A stretch of 31,454 bases of DNA from Apostichopus parvimensis (Eukaryota > Echinodermata > Holothuroidea > Aspidochirotida > Stichopodidae), in contig KN885633.1 in NCBI GenBank assembly GCA_000934455.1, positions 28,290 to 59,743 on the forward strand, written 5' to 3'. Below, one piece after another: positions 1 through 11,380 of this stretch (its first letter is position 1; every line of letters starts with the position of its first letter). Made by a program: the position numbers and the translations under genes. The notes beneath the pieces are model-generated. The model made no database searches. It worked only from the letters and a program-made list of their open reading frames with translations, and was not told where the DNA came from.

Positions 1-2110
1 CAGTTGTTTAGTTGTTAGTTGTCAGCCGTTAGTAATTATTCAGTCACTTCTTGTTTACCTTGTTGTTATTTAGCCTTTTAAGTCAGTGTCTTGCATTAAT
101 AAATAGAAGCCAACTTTTAATAACTGTGTTTCGTACTTATTTTGGAGCTACAATTTTATTCTTTGAACAGTCAACTTTTCCGTGAAAGTTTCCTTAATTT
201 ACGGTGGAAAGTTCCGTTTAACTCTCTACAAATTAAGCGGCAACGTTACAATATTATTCCAGACCCAACTGTAGCTCAGATGAAATATTTAGACAGACAA
301 AGATATATTTACGTTAATTAACGACTGAAACAAAGAAAATACAGTCCAGTGAATCTGTGATCATTTCAAAGTTTTGAAATTATCTCAGGAAATTAACAAT
401 AACCAGAACAAATAATAATTAGAGTCAATAATATTTGATGTGTTCAAGACAGGCCTGCACACAGAGGGACACTATGGTCACTCATGCATTGAATGTCATA
501 TCTAATATAGGCTATAGCATTAGCGGCCTTGCAATTTATGGAAGAAAATGGGAGGAGAGACAAAAGGGCATTTCCGTGTTCAGCTGTAGTGGTAGATTGT
601 ATAATTCATTTAATAATTTACACATATCAACACCATATTGACCGAAAGGAAACTTAATGTTGCTCACAATTAAACTTATTTGCTGTTAATAGGTAAGTTA
701 TTAGTAACTAATCATACAGAATTATTTTTTTGCCTTAAAATGAGCGTGAATGAGGAAGGAATAACACCACATGTAAACATTTAAACTTTCCAATAACACT
801 AATACTACATCGGGACCCTTTGCATTCTACAAGTCAGAGGGACGATATAGTGTCCACAGGGATGCAACAGTGTCCCTCCGATGGTTATTTAGAGGCACAC
901 TATAGCATTATGATCTAATGCAGTATTTTATAAGTAGCCATAGCTAATTTATCACTATTGGCCTGGTCGAATATATTGGTGAATGAAGACAAATAACTTT
1001 AAAATAGCCAGATTGTATATGAATTACTGCTTCCATTGCCCCTCAAGATCTAGCCAAAATTCAAACCCATAGTTTGATATGATATATGGGAAAACTTGAA
1101 ATAAATTACATGGATTATTAATGGGTTAATATCCATGCAGATACTGTCAGTGCATGGCATGAACAAAAAGGCGTGGGAGGGGGGAGGGGTGTGTGGGCAT
1201 GTGTCACCTGGCCCCACACCTTCATCTTCAGTTGGGGCAAAACATATTGGCACAGGTTTATATGGACCTAGTTTATAATTAAAATTTTCCTCTGAATGCA
1301 TTTTGACATCTTAAGTTCGAATTTTGTCAGGGTTTCGGACCGAATCCTACCTGGGAGTCGCATTCAACAACCCCACAGCCAAACCCTACTTTAGTAAACC
1401 TGTTGTTTGCCTTGTGCATGCCCCTTATCCATGCCCAATCGTTCATACCCCTTATTAACCAAAAACTCAGTCTGGGAAAATTTGGAATTTAAAAACCTCC
1501 AAGCACCTTGGAAATCCTGCATGTGCATGACACTGGCTACAGAATAGTTGCCATTTGAGTGATCAAGTAAATTTTTACTAATAACAAATATCAAATTTGA
1601 TAAGATCAAAGCCATGCATTAATTCACTCTGTCCTGCCCTACCAGTGAACCAAATCCATAATTATAAACATCTGCATGTATTTATAAGTCATCGTAGCGG
1701 AAATACCAATTAACCCTGCACACAGTCCGCTATAAATTTTAAGAGTTATCACTGGTGGAGGAATTAGCTCGCTTTCTGCTGGATTTCTGCTTTCTAGAAT
1801 CTTTCATTTTTTCTTAGATATGAATGCTGGGTCAATTTCTACCAAAGCAGCAACAAAACAGTTCAGGCATTTGGTGCTAAAGTGATGCACCACCCAAGAG
1901 GATAGGTCATCCAGAAAGGTTTTTGTGGAAATTTTCATTTTGTCTGTTCAATTAAAGTTTTCAGGAATTGTGTTAATTTAAAGTATACAACCACATAATA
2001 TCTTTATCTTTGAAATTTATGAATTGTTTAGGAGTCCCCCTTCATTGTTGTTATTTCTTTAGCACCTACAACTTGAATGTAAGGTCAAACTCAGAATCGA
2101 CTTAAAGGGG
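1..2110. other. Gene-free AT-rich DNA
   Basis: I find no coding region I can support here. The open frames are short, start anywhere, lack splice borders and do not look like proteins. A short inverted pair, GAGGGAC at 837-843 and GTCCCTC at 872-878, can form a 7-bp stem. It lies near another GAGGGACACTATGG-like phrase at about 464. I see no known family in it. Confidence 0.6.
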
Positions 2111-2116
2111 ACCCAT

Positions 2117-2500
2117 CAATAATAATAATAATAATAAATGAGACTTATATAGTGCCAAAATAGACAAAAGCTACTGCTCAAGGTGCTTTACAAAGAAAGC
2201 AAATTAAATTACAAAAGAACAAGTGAAAAGATGGGTCTTAAGTAAACTTTTGAAAGTAGAAAGTTTAGAGCATGTTCGAATGTGATCTGGTAACTTGTTC
2301 CATAGATAAGAGCCAGAGTATTTAAAGCTTCTGTAACCATTGGTCTTCAAGCGTGGTTTAGGAACAGTTAAATACAGTTTGTTGGAGGAATAAAGTGTGC
2401 GAGTTGGGATATACGGCAACCCATTGTCATCATCATTTCTTGTTAAATATGGCACTACAGATCTTTGTGGTGAACCGAACAACTCCAAACAGCCGCTAAG
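2117..2500 (-). mobile_element. LINE fragment, 3' end with C-terminal tail (CR1/L2-like)
   Basis: Read on the minus strand, 2488 to 2204 is open. It carries the conserved tail that follows the reverse transcriptase in CR1/L2/Rex-type non-LTR retrotransposons: a VPKPRLKTNGYRSF stretch, then SYLWNKLPDHIR, then FKSLLKTHLF before the stop. This matches the family pattern of a basic 'P-R-T/L-K-T-x-G-x-R-S/A-F' motif, 'LWNxLP' and 'FKxxLKTHLF'. Beyond the stop the element runs through a TATAAGT-containing 3' UTR into an (ATT)n tail at 2117-2137, a usual way for this LINE group to end. Only the last ~380 bp are present, so the copy is 5'-truncated and cannot move by itself. The exact clade is inferred from memory of the motif, not from a search. 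Confidence 0.8.
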
Positions 2501-2610
2501 AAATATCTCATTTCATTTGGGAAATCTTACAAGCGAATTATGGGAGCTAGCTGTCATTTTTGCAAATCAGCATTGTCATCAAGAGTCACAAGGTTTCTGC
2601 AACGCTTTAC

Positions 2611-2806
2611 TATCTCTTTCCTTATTTTGTTTTTCATATTTTCAAGGTAGAAGTAATGTTAACATAGTCTTGACATTGATACCATTGCATAAGATGAGAG
2701 TTATCGTGAGGGCTAATGGGTAAGAGTTTTTAAATAGTTTTAGATTCGACATTTGTAAAACCCATCTTCACTACAGAATGTGAACATTTTAGTAAACACA
2801 GAAAAG
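2611..2806 (+). repeat. Direct repeat, left copy (~196 bp)
   Basis: This copy starts TATCTCTTTCCTTATTT and ends ACACAGAAAAG. It is repeated at 3119-3311 with roughly 90 percent identity and a few small indels. The two copies enclose the SINE. It has no coding potential and I recognise no family. Confidence 0.85.
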
Positions 2807-2843
2807 CATAAATAATTGAGGCCCATGTGACTCTATGATGTCA

Positions 2844-3118
2844 TAGGGTTTTAGCTCAGTGGTTAACGCCGGTGCCTTTCAATCATAAGGTCCCGAGTTC
2901 GAGTCACTCCAAGATTAATGTATGTCGTCCAGTTACAGAGTTGTTGACAATTGACAATTCATAATCATGGACGTTAAATATGAATCTAAGAGACTGACTT
3001 CGATCAGCTTGCGGCTTTGATAAGCCAATGAGGCTTCTTCACGGGTTCCTGCTTGCAGGAGGATCTAAAATACATACTGTACATACATACATACATAGTA
3101 CATACATACATACATACA
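2844..3118 (+). mobile_element. tRNA-derived SINE with (ACAT)n tail
   Basis: The head shows both internal RNA polymerase III promoter boxes at tRNA spacing. The A box is TAGCTCAGTGG at 2852-2862 and the B box is GAGTTCGAGTC at 2895-2905. Between them is an anticodon-arm remnant (CCTT...AAGG). A ~150-bp unrelated body follows, containing the short palindrome TCCTGCTTGCAGGA near 3048-3061. The element ends in an ACAT microsatellite at about 3070-3118. A tRNA head, unrelated body and simple-repeat tail define a tRNA-derived SINE. The tRNA-like part lacks a good acceptor stem, so it is not a working tRNA gene. The left border is estimated, and no clear target-site duplication was found other than the much longer flanking repeat. 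Confidence 0.8.
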
Positions 3119-3311
3119 TATCTCTTTCCTTATTTCGTTTTTCTTTTCATATTTTCAAGGTAGAAATGTTAACATAGTCTTGACATTGAAAAGATTGCAT
3201 CTAGATGAGTTATCATGAGGGCTAATGTGTAAGAGTTTAATAGTTTAGATTTGGCATTTGTAAAACCCCTCTTCACTACAGAATATGAACATTTTAATAA
3301 ACACAGAAAAG
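3119..3311 (+). repeat. Direct repeat, right copy (~193 bp)
   Basis: This is the second copy of the unit at 2611-2806, starting directly after the SINE's ACAT tail. It shares the phrases TTTTCAAGGTAGAA, GTTAACATAGTCTTGACATT and CTTCACTACAGAAT, in the same order. At ~195 bp the pair is far too long to be a SINE target-site duplication. A duplication that included or preceded the SINE is more likely. Confidence 0.85.
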
Positions 3312-3322
3312 AAAATGACAAA

Positions 3323-3375
3323 ACTTGATAGAGATTACATAAGTTAATATATATTAGTCATAGTATTGAAGGTTG
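3323..3375 (+). repeat. Short direct repeat, copy 1
   Basis: This ~53-bp sequence (core GATAGAGATTACATAA, then TATATATTAGTCATAGTATT) recurs almost unchanged at 3491-3544, about 168 bp away. It lies directly downstream of the larger duplication and belongs to the same cluster of local duplications. Confidence 0.85.
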
Positions 3376-3490
3376 TGGGTCATATAGGGGTGCTTCGGAA
3401 CTTTACTTTGGAACAATACCGACGTTAGGAATTGTGTCAACATTTAAGTTTTTTGTGGATATTTTAGTTGTGGGTTTGAGAAATGTCTAT

Positions 3491-3544
3491 AAGTTGATAG
3501 AGATTACATAACTTAATATATATTAGTCATAGTATTGAAGGTTG
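3491..3544 (+). repeat. Short direct repeat, copy 2
   Basis: This is the second copy of the unit at 3323-3375, differing by about two bases. After it, GGTTGAAGGTTG shows a further tiny tandem duplication. Confidence 0.85.
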
Positions 3545-3831
3545 AAGGTTGTTTCGAGGTTGGAAAAAACAAACTTTTCCAATAGCAGATCCAAGTTTCT
3601 CGAACTTCTGATGTATACAGGTGAACTGACTTTGCCTAACCTAGACTATTCACTTATAAAAGTATTTTCATCAAAATATATTTTAAAACCAGAATGCAAA
3701 ATGCATTGAGGTTTCGATGACTTCAATGCACTAGACTTCTGCTTGTTAGTATAACCAGAACTAGCTGTTACAATAACACTATGGCATGATAACACAGGTC
3801 AGTCTACTGTACGTGGTTATACACACCTCCA

Positions 3832-4265
3832 TCAAAAACAATAGGGTTGATGTACTCAATGTTATGAATCCACACACCAAGTATTACAAAACCAAACCAA
3901 ACCTTGATCTCTAATAACTTCGCACATTAAGGTTGCAGAGGAGTCCACTTATGGACAAGTTAGATTGGAATATGCCCACGAAACTTCAAAGAATCAACTT
4001 GAAAGAAGCTAATACAGGTCACTGGAGGTCAACCTGACGTCAAAGGTCACCCAAATGCAGGTCAACTATTGTATTACAATAGCGTAACTCCCAACCTTGA
4101 TGGACATTTATTATTGAGAAAGAAAACACATTTTGACCCATAAATGACCTTTGGTGACCTTGGATCACATCACGGTTATTTTGGAAAATGTGCCACTACT
4201 TCATTCACAACTTGTCCTAATATACCAGCCATGTCAGACTTCGTGACTAGAAGTTGTTGCAAAAA
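3832..4265 (+). repeat. Dispersed repeat, copy 1, rich in AGGTCA half-sites
   Basis: The copy has a leading block at 3832-3888 (AATAGGG...TACTCAATG) and a main block from 3905 (TAACTTCGCAC) to about 4265. The main block matches 4711-5095 over ~330-345 bp, including GCGTAACTCCCAACCTTGA and CCTTGGATCACATCA. On the plus strand, AGGTCA sits at 4016-4021, 4026-4031, 4044-4049 and 4059-4064, with ACGTCA at 4037-4042. On the minus strand a pair sits at 4145-4160. No open frame spans it. The family is unknown to me. Confidence 0.75.
4016..4049 (+). promoter_or_regulatory. Nuclear-receptor-like half-site cluster (DR4/DR5/DR1), copy 1
   Basis: Two AGGTCA sites at 4016-4021 and 4026-4031 are 4 bp apart (DR4). 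The second is 5 bp from ACGTCA at 4037-4042 (DR5, one mismatch). That is 1 bp from AGGTCA at 4044-4049 (DR1, one mismatch). These spacings are the classical response elements of RXR heterodimers and HNF4/COUP-type receptors. The motifs are seen directly; binding is not shown. Confidence 0.45.
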
Positions 4266-4710
4266 TTAGCATAAGCTGGCAGTTTTTTGCACATAAGCAA
4301 CCTTGAATGACCTTGGATGACCTGATGGTTTTAATTAAAAATGTTCCTCTCGATGATGTGCACTCTGTCCTAAAATTTATTTGGCCTACAATGTACACAC
4401 ATAATGTTATTGCTAGAAAGGTATCAAAACCAACCTTTGGCCCCTCATAACTTGAGAACTGGGTGTCCGTTGAAGCGGGAGTTGGTTTCCTATATATAGC
4501 ACAAAGAGCTCTATCATATATCAAAATATTGACAAACTTTTCTTTGTCTTGTTTTGTTTGGTCCCGTATCTCCTAAAATGAGCATATTTTTCAAGATTTG
4601 ACCTTTGACCTTTTGACCTCGCGGTCAGATGTAGTTTGACACGCTGATTCCAAAAAGCAACATGACAAGTCTGTGCGACCATCCTAACTGTACTTATTAA
4701 GAAACAAAAA
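4266..4710 (+). repeat. Linker between the two repeat copies, with more half-site pairs
   Basis: This stretch does not align cleanly with either flanking copy but shares their vocabulary. TGACCT occurs at 4308-4313 and 4318-4323 (DR4 on the minus strand). TGACCT also occurs at 4599-4604, 4606-4611 and 4614-4619, spaced 1 and 2 bp apart (DR1 plus DR2 on the minus strand). It is probably a more diverged part of the same repeat family. Short open frames here look random. Confidence 0.5.
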
Positions 4711-5206
4711 ATTGACCTCTGATAACTTCGCACACGAAGGTCGCACAGGGGTCAACTATGGACCATTTTGATCGGAAGGTACCTTTGAGATCCGATTATG
4801 GCCACGAAAATACAAATAACCCAAGAAACTGATAAAGGTCACCAGAGGTCAACCTGAGGTCAAAGGTCACCTAGATGCGGGTCGACTCCTGGATTACAAT
4901 AGCGTAACTCCCAACCTTGACGGACATTTGGTTCTCAAGTTATTGCAAAAGTACTACTTTTTGACCCCTGATTGACCTTTGTTGACCTTGGATCACATCA
5001 TCGTTATGTTTTGAAATGATCCCTTACCCCATTCACAACTACTCTCAAAATATCGACCATGTCGGACTCTGTCAATGGGAGTAATTGCTTGTTTTAATAT
5101 TTTGGTTTTTGGCCTCTAACTGACCTTTGGTGACGTTCAGAGGCACCAAAAAAAATAGGGCACATCTACTCAATGTGGTACTCATATGCACCAAATATTA
5201 GATTGG
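4711..5206 (+). repeat. Dispersed repeat, copy 2, rich in AGGTCA half-sites
   Basis: This copy is homologous to 3905-4265 from TAACTTCGCAC (4721 onward) to CCATGTCGGACT (5057-5068). A block at 5145-5206 (AATAGGG...TACTCAATG...CAAATATTA) matches the leading block of copy 1 but lies on the other side of the main block. The arrangement is therefore X-Y ... Y-X rather than a plain tandem array. The half-site content is the highest in the window. Confidence 0.75.
4836..4869 (+). promoter_or_regulatory. Perfect DR4-DR5-DR1 array of AGGTCA
   Basis: Four perfect AGGTCA hexamers lie on one strand at 4836-4841, 4846-4851, 4857-4862 and 4864-4869, with spacers of 4, 5 and 1 bp. A further minus-strand DR4 is at 4973-4988, and an imperfect one at 5121-5136. 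In vertebrates DR4 is typical of TR/LXR-RXR, DR5 of RAR-RXR, and DR1 of RXR, PPAR, HNF4 and COUP-TF. The sequence match is exact, but whether any receptor uses it is inference. Confidence 0.45.
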
Positions 5207-6130
5207 TCCAAGCTTCCCTACTTGAGATACCGTGTTTACAAGCCAGTCGTCACAAACACACATCAGAGCTCCCAACTGACCCGCATTTCGCGGGTTGGAC
5301 CCGCATTCTAACACCCAAACCCGCTGACCCGCGCAAGCGTCCGAAAAACCCGCATTGTAATTGTCAAGTATACATAAAAAAAATTGCATCAAATTTTGAC
5401 TTAGCAACCATCATTTCTTTAGCATTTAGCATAATAGAGTATAAAACCTCCTTTACAGCATCATTTGAACCTCAAATTAGCCTATATTTCTTTTCATTGG
5501 GGCGAGCAGCGAACATTTTCATGCCACGGGAAAGAATGAATTATCACCTACTATTCAATTTATTGATGTTGCACACAAAAAAATGCATATTTCTCAAAAA
5601 ATATTGGGTGACAAAAGCCTTCCTAAGTGCCACCATATTACATGTAGGCATCGCCAGGATTCCAAAAAAATTCAAAAGGGGACACCCCCTCCCCTTATAC
5701 CCCTCCCCCAGGACGGCGATTCGTGGCATGGACTCGCATTTGCCTTCACAAGAGTTGGGAGCTATGACACATGTTTGTATTACATTTCAACCGAGGACCC
5801 CATTGTATTTTCCATTGTTCAAATGCACGCACCCTAACCTTAACAATACCCCATACAATAGAATTCTTCCGAGGACGTGGTGACTCTTTAGAAATCACAA
5901 CCGAGGACCTGGAATTCTTTGTTCAAGTCCTCGGTCAGATAGAAAAACAAACGCACACATACATACACCCATACATACATACACACACTCTCCACCTGCA
6001 TGAATGCATAGGTTACGATTATCATCGAAACCAAAAATGTCATTTCATAACTACAATTTCTAGTATTATTTTGCATGCGAACACAAATATTTATTAATAT
6101 GTCAGAATCTCCCGAGCAATGAAATTAATG
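5207..6130. other. Gene-free DNA with ACATAC microsatellite
   Basis: A long open frame covers 5173-5883 on the plus strand, but it begins inside the preceding repeat and gives no protein-like domain. Inverted GACCCGCATT / GCGGGT-type words lie at 5279-5335. A CACATAC/ACAC microsatellite occupies about 5950-5987. No gene is supported. Confidence 0.5.
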
Positions 6131-6670
6131 GTCCGACACTTTGATGTTAGTGGGGGGTGGGGGTGTAGAGGCAGGGTGGGATGGTGGGGATAGGGAGGTG
6201 TGGAGTATTAAATATGTCATGTGAAGAGTTTGAGGAGGTCAAAGGTTGTATTGTGGGATATTTTAAATTGGTGAAAGAAAAGACAATGCAACTTGAAATT
6301 GACTTGGACAGATTAGAGACAGTCAAACAACAATGAAAATCTCTTTTTTAACATTTTTTTAATTAGCATTAATTTCCACCTCTGGTATAAACCCCTCCCC
6401 ACTCCCTCATATCAAGCCAGAAGAACTATTGCTATAAATCAACATGTGACAACTTAAATTACAAACTACAACTTATTAAATCTCTTTTGCATCCCTCTCA
6501 AGATCCCTTAATTCCACCTAAACCACCCCCCTCCCCTCCCCCACCCAAGGTCTAAGGGAAATTAAAAGAGCAATTATGAAAACTTCTGACGATGTATCCA
6601 TATACCTTAAGCTCCTCCCTCTCCCCTCCCACTCCCCCTTCCCCCATTGCATTACAACCCCACCATCTCA
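6131..6670. repeat. G-rich then C/T-rich low-complexity stretch
   Basis: About 6150-6215 is G-rich on the plus strand with several runs of four or more G, giving G-quadruplex potential. About 6380-6420, 6505-6550 and 6610-6650 are C/T-rich tracts. No coding sequence is seen. Confidence 0.6.
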
Positions 6671-8170
6671 AGATCAATGCCTTGATCTGTATAAGTACAA
6701 TCTATAGCAGTAGTACAATAAACCACCTCAATCATCAATTACATTAGACAACTCTGCTGAGTATTAATATAATTCTCATTACCAAAAGAACTGAAAATTG
6801 CTTAATATTATTTTATCATGACTAAGGGCTTGTCTTATATTTGCCTCAACAAAGAACATACAGCACATTATGTAGCCAATACAACAATAATGATGGCAAG
6901 CTGGAAAATAATAAGTGCTACTGAGTTTTAATCCACCTGTCGAATATAATTTTGTTTCAAGCACATTTTTATCCTTCCTCAATTATAGAAACATATAGAT
7001 CTACAATTTTACAATCCTCTTAAAGATATATTTTAATATTCATGAGTTGTTTTTTAACTCATGTAATCAATATAACCAAACGATGACATATTTCATCATC
7101 TTGAATCAGTCTTAATTATTTAAAGGTAGATTCTATTGACATCCACTTCGTGAAGAATGGGGATTATTAATTCAGTCAGTAGATCTGTTTAACAAATTCT
7201 ACCCGTCTTGACGACAACCTCCAGATGAGAAAAGGAAAAGCGACACCGAAACAGAAAAGAAGAAAATAGAAAGAAAAGAAAAGAAAAAAAAACATGAATG
7301 AGTCACTATGGCAGCCTGTTTAATTTTGTTAAACATTAGATTAATTACTTGTCACTTGACGGAGATGAAGGCTATTGTATATCCTTTCCACAAACGTAAT
7401 AAATATTGCCTTCGACATTTTTGTTTTGTCTCTTCTAGACACATCCATCAAATGTATGTCGTTTCTATAATCTTCTATGTATTTTTGGGTGGATTGAACA
7501 AAAAAACAGGTGAAGGGACTTAATTAATCATCAATCACTTCGCAAGTATTAAAATACAAGATAAAAGCTAGTTTAATGCAGATCAGATGAGATGGGAAAA
7601 ACATTACTGTAACAATATCGTTTTGAAATTAGCATGATATATGTATAGTAGCAAGGATGGAGCACGCTGTACTGTAGACGAAGAGAACTGGCACAGTGTG
7701 TTAGCTCCCTGGTAAGAGTGTGTAGGGTGGTAGGGTGGGGAGGGCTATTTAGAAAGGGTGTAAAATATGTGGAAAAAATACGGTTAGGACTTAGGATATT
7801 GTTTATGCCCGTCAGTTGCTCTGCCTTGTTCTTTTTCTTTTTTTCTCTATGTCGTATGTATCAGCATATCAGCGAGAGTTTAATAATTGACAGAGTGAGT
7901 CAATTAGGTTATTAGTGTTCTGGCTACTTAGGTTGTAATAAATATAGAACAGAAAAACTTTTCTTGGTGGTTGATTGAGTCAAGAATCTAGAATATAACT
8001 CAAATCTCAAAAAAACCAACAGTTGACAGTTTATTGTAGGTAGCAGTAACTCTGCTGTTAACCGTTGTCGCCTATACGGTCTTACCGAGATATGGCAAGT
8101 TTGTTGAGTTGGATTTTGACCATCCCTATTGATAATCAATGTACATAAAATACCCTTCAAATCCATTTCT
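6671..8170. other. Gene-free AT-rich DNA with a purine tract
   Basis: I see no supported gene. A purine-rich tract with GAAAAG-like units lies at 7228-7291. Two short open frames near 7308-7523 and 7924-8166 have no splice sites or domain signature to support them. Confidence 0.5.
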
Positions 8171-8172
8171 CT

Positions 8173-8640
8173 CCCCCCCCCCCCCCACGCGCCTGAAGAG
8201 GAGGAGGACCACTCATCTTTACAGAAGTAGACTCCTCCGGGTCGAGATTCTAGTGTACTCCCTTTTTGCAGATAAAATTTGGCAAATTTAACCCGAATAG
8301 GAAAGAGATGGGAAGATTGGGTATCATCATGACTAATTTACAATGTATCAGCAACGTTAGGGGCGTTATAGCCACTATAGGTACTGTTCTACCTGTGAAG
8401 GACAGGCAAGGTAGCACCACAATGCCCTCCCCCCCCCCGCCCCCCAATCCTCCCTGTACCAACCATTTACGTAACCATGAAAATTGTTGGCTTCATTCTA
8501 TATTAGAAAATTAGAGCTCAGTGCTGGAATTGTCAGAGACCTGTTTGGTTCTTTACATATGACATTCTTGCTTCATGTCCCGGTTTCAATATCCTCTCCC
8601 TCCCCACCCCCCTCCCCCACTCCTACCCCTCCCTCACCTA
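8173..8640. repeat. Poly-C and C/T-rich tracts
   Basis: A run of 14 C lies at 8173-8186, a C10-G-C6 run at 8429-8445, and a pyrimidine-rich tract at about 8590-8640. Open frames crossing these tracts code only for proline or glycine runs and are artefacts. Confidence 0.75.
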
Positions 8641-10479
8641 ACTACTCAGCTCCCACTGATACTTTTATCACTATAACGCTCTATATAATTATCTATTAAA
8701 TCATTAAATATTTCCAAACTCAGTTTATTTTTCAATCACGTTGTGAAAAGCTAGTACTCCCTGTTAGCTTTCAATACTCATAACGACCTGGCCACTAAAG
8801 GTCAGCGACTAAAATCCAAGGTACTCTAGCATTATAGCACATCTGTACAATTTTTGTAAATTATAATCTATAACTTTACATTTCCACACTCAAATGTGGC
8901 CGTTGACAGTGCAAAAATATTTTAGCATGCTAAAATTCCCATGCGGGCATTTCCTACTTTTTTTTACAGATGTTTTCTAATACATGCCATACTACTTTTG
9001 GTAAATTTCGACTATTGTATACTTGTTGCCCAGAACCATTGCACATTTTTCAACATTATTATTACTTTCTCAATTTGTTAAATTCAATATTGTTGAATTT
9101 ACTATTAGAAACATCAGATCTGTTTGCCCATGCACCTAATAGGGACCAAACCTCTGTTAGCGTGTGACTTTATTCATTCTTGAACATTTAACGGTAAAAT
9201 CATTTTACCACACCTAGATGTAACCCAACTCTATGCAAACAGATATAGACGCTATAACGTTACACACACGAGTCCTTGCGACAATGTAAAAACCCTTTCA
9301 TAAGGGAACATTAAATTGATTCAACGGTGTACCATGACACATGCTTAAGGGAAAACTCCTATAATCAAACAGACACATTTTCAGGCACTTTTCGTTTATA
9401 AAGCCTTCCATTTGACCTAAATGCATATACAGTTTAGCTCCACAAAATTTCATGTGGGCTAATTCTCCACGGTAAATAAAGCTCGATATTATTTACGGTT
9501 GTACCCATCATCTCGAAACCGTGCACGCAAGAAAATCTCGTTCGTCTGTTTATAAGATCTATGTGTCGTGGAGTATAAAAAAATCGGCACCATTTTTGTT
9601 TGAATTTCTGTCAAAATAATATTTGTTGGTATTACCCAGATAGTTACTGGTTCAGTGTCCTTTGAGATAAATATTTTAATGTCAAAACTAGATGAGTCGT
9701 AAATCCTAAATTGAACTCAGCAAAAGAAAAAAGGAAAGCAGCTAAGTCTCAACCACTTGAAAGAGGAGAATCAAACGACCCCTTTCCCGAGATGAGCACT
9801 GATGCACCTCTCGCGTCATTAGGCAGCCCGTGAAGAAGGGCTGCCAACGATTATGGAGTCCTTGTGGAATTGATATGAAAATTTCCACAGCATCTTGATT
9901 ATGAGCTTTCCATCGTCACGCACAAAAGAAGGGTTGACATAAATAATTACAGCGAAAGCAATATGAACCTTTGAAATTACAAAATTTGATTTTTGCGTCC
10001 TACATTTCATCTCTGTTCAAAAGAATGAATGGATGCCACGTGTCCAGTTTTAGCCAATGATGATATTGGGTTACGCATAATGAAAAGCTAGGGGAACTTG
10101 AGAGTGATGTGTGACATGGCAGAAGGAGGGAGGGGCCTCAGGTGAAACAACAACCTGACAAAAAATCAAATAAAAAAATCAAATTTTTCTTATTTTCATA
10201 AAGTACAATTATGCTACTACAAAACTGAAAACAGCAGTGTTTTTCCCGTTAAATATTATGGCAATGACGATTAGAGAAGTAAGCAGAAATATCTAAGATT
10301 TTCTTTTACGTATCATTACATCTTTAACATAATGCAGAATTTAAGTGTACATGATGTGATTTAAATTGTAAATTTGGCATGAAATCTGGTAAAATGCTCT
10401 ATGCTAAAAGTTAAATATTTGCCTAAATTTATTATTAAATATTTATATATATATTTGGTATTAAAATACTGTCACTTGA
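8641..10479. other. Gene-free AT-rich DNA
   Basis: No gene is supported. The only tidy structure is a perfect 8-bp hairpin, GGCAGCCC (9822-9829) and GGGCTGCC (9838-9845), with an 8-base loop. It is followed by a poor terminator context, and I cannot assign it a role. Confidence 0.5.
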
Positions 10480-10560
10480 AGTTTAAAGGTCATTATTATT
10501 CTTGTATTATTCTTGTATAGCGCCACACTACTAAGTCTGTTTTAAGGTCATTCGACTTCA
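10480..10560 (-). mobile_element. Possible LINE 3' end remnant
   Basis: The order ATTATTATT-like tail, then TATAGCGCCACACTACTAAG, resembles the LINE 3' end at 2117-2200, which has an (AAT)n tail next to TATATAGTGCC. The orientation is the same. Only this short signature remains, with no coding sequence. The assignment rests on resemblance alone. Confidence 0.3.
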
Positions 10561-11380
10561 CCGTCCACTTCTAGTATTAATAAATTTTACCAAATTTGAA
10601 AAAAAAGAAAAGTAAATTATATTCAGTCATGGTTAGGGGGCCTTTAATTAGACTAAGAAATAGTGGACCAGGAAAAATGCTTTCAATGAGTCTGTAGATA
10701 AAGTGTTGTTTGTACATGAGTGGCCATTCTTTTATTTTCTAGAAGTTTACTCTCCTTTTTTTTAATGTAATTTACACCCAAAAAGAATATGGAAGTCATT
10801 AGAGTATGATTTGGAAAAATATATTTTCATATTTTGTTACAAAGAAAGAGAAAAAATGACAAAGGATCCAAACTTTGTACAAAAGAATATATTTTGTTAA
10901 AAGCACACAATGTGATGAATATCGCTTCCCGGGTTTCATTACCGTTTATCCATAAAAAACAAAATATGAGATATATATGAATGATGAGGAACAAGAAAAA
11001 TGGCTTATAATCTGTGAGTCACATGTCATACCGTACAAGCACTATAACTGTGTTTTGTAACAATCAGTGACTGTCAAAAATAGGTTCCAGAAAACATTGT
11101 ACAAGCGATAACATTTGATATTGGAAGAAAAAGACAGAATTTTATTTCTGTGAATAAGTCTCTCTCTTGACCTGACTTTTTTTTCACTTTCTACTACATA
11201 GAAAAATAGTTTGATCAGAAATATGGCAATCAGATTTAATCTTCAATTTTTGCAGTTGAAATGTGACCTTGAGTGGATAATAATGTGCCATTTAATTCAA
11301 ATGTTTTAATGCTTAAAGCTTTATAACATTATTCAGAAAGTATTTTTACAAGTCTCAAGTGAATATTGAGGATTATAACC
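10561..11380. other. Gene-free AT-rich DNA
   Basis: A strongly AT-rich stretch without a supported open frame, repeat or RNA gene. Confidence 0.5.

Noticed and set aside
2844-2915. A tRNA gene
   Set aside because: A and B boxes are present, but the acceptor stem does not pair and an unrelated body with an ACAT tail follows, so it is a SINE head.
5173-5883. A 236-codon open frame on the plus strand, the longest in the window
   Set aside because: It begins inside a dispersed repeat, has no domain or helix pattern, and has overlapping open frames on both strands, as expected of chance.
9822-9845. The 8-bp hairpin as a histone-type mRNA stem-loop or terminator
   Set aside because: Stem and loop do not fit the histone consensus, there is no T run, and no gene precedes it.
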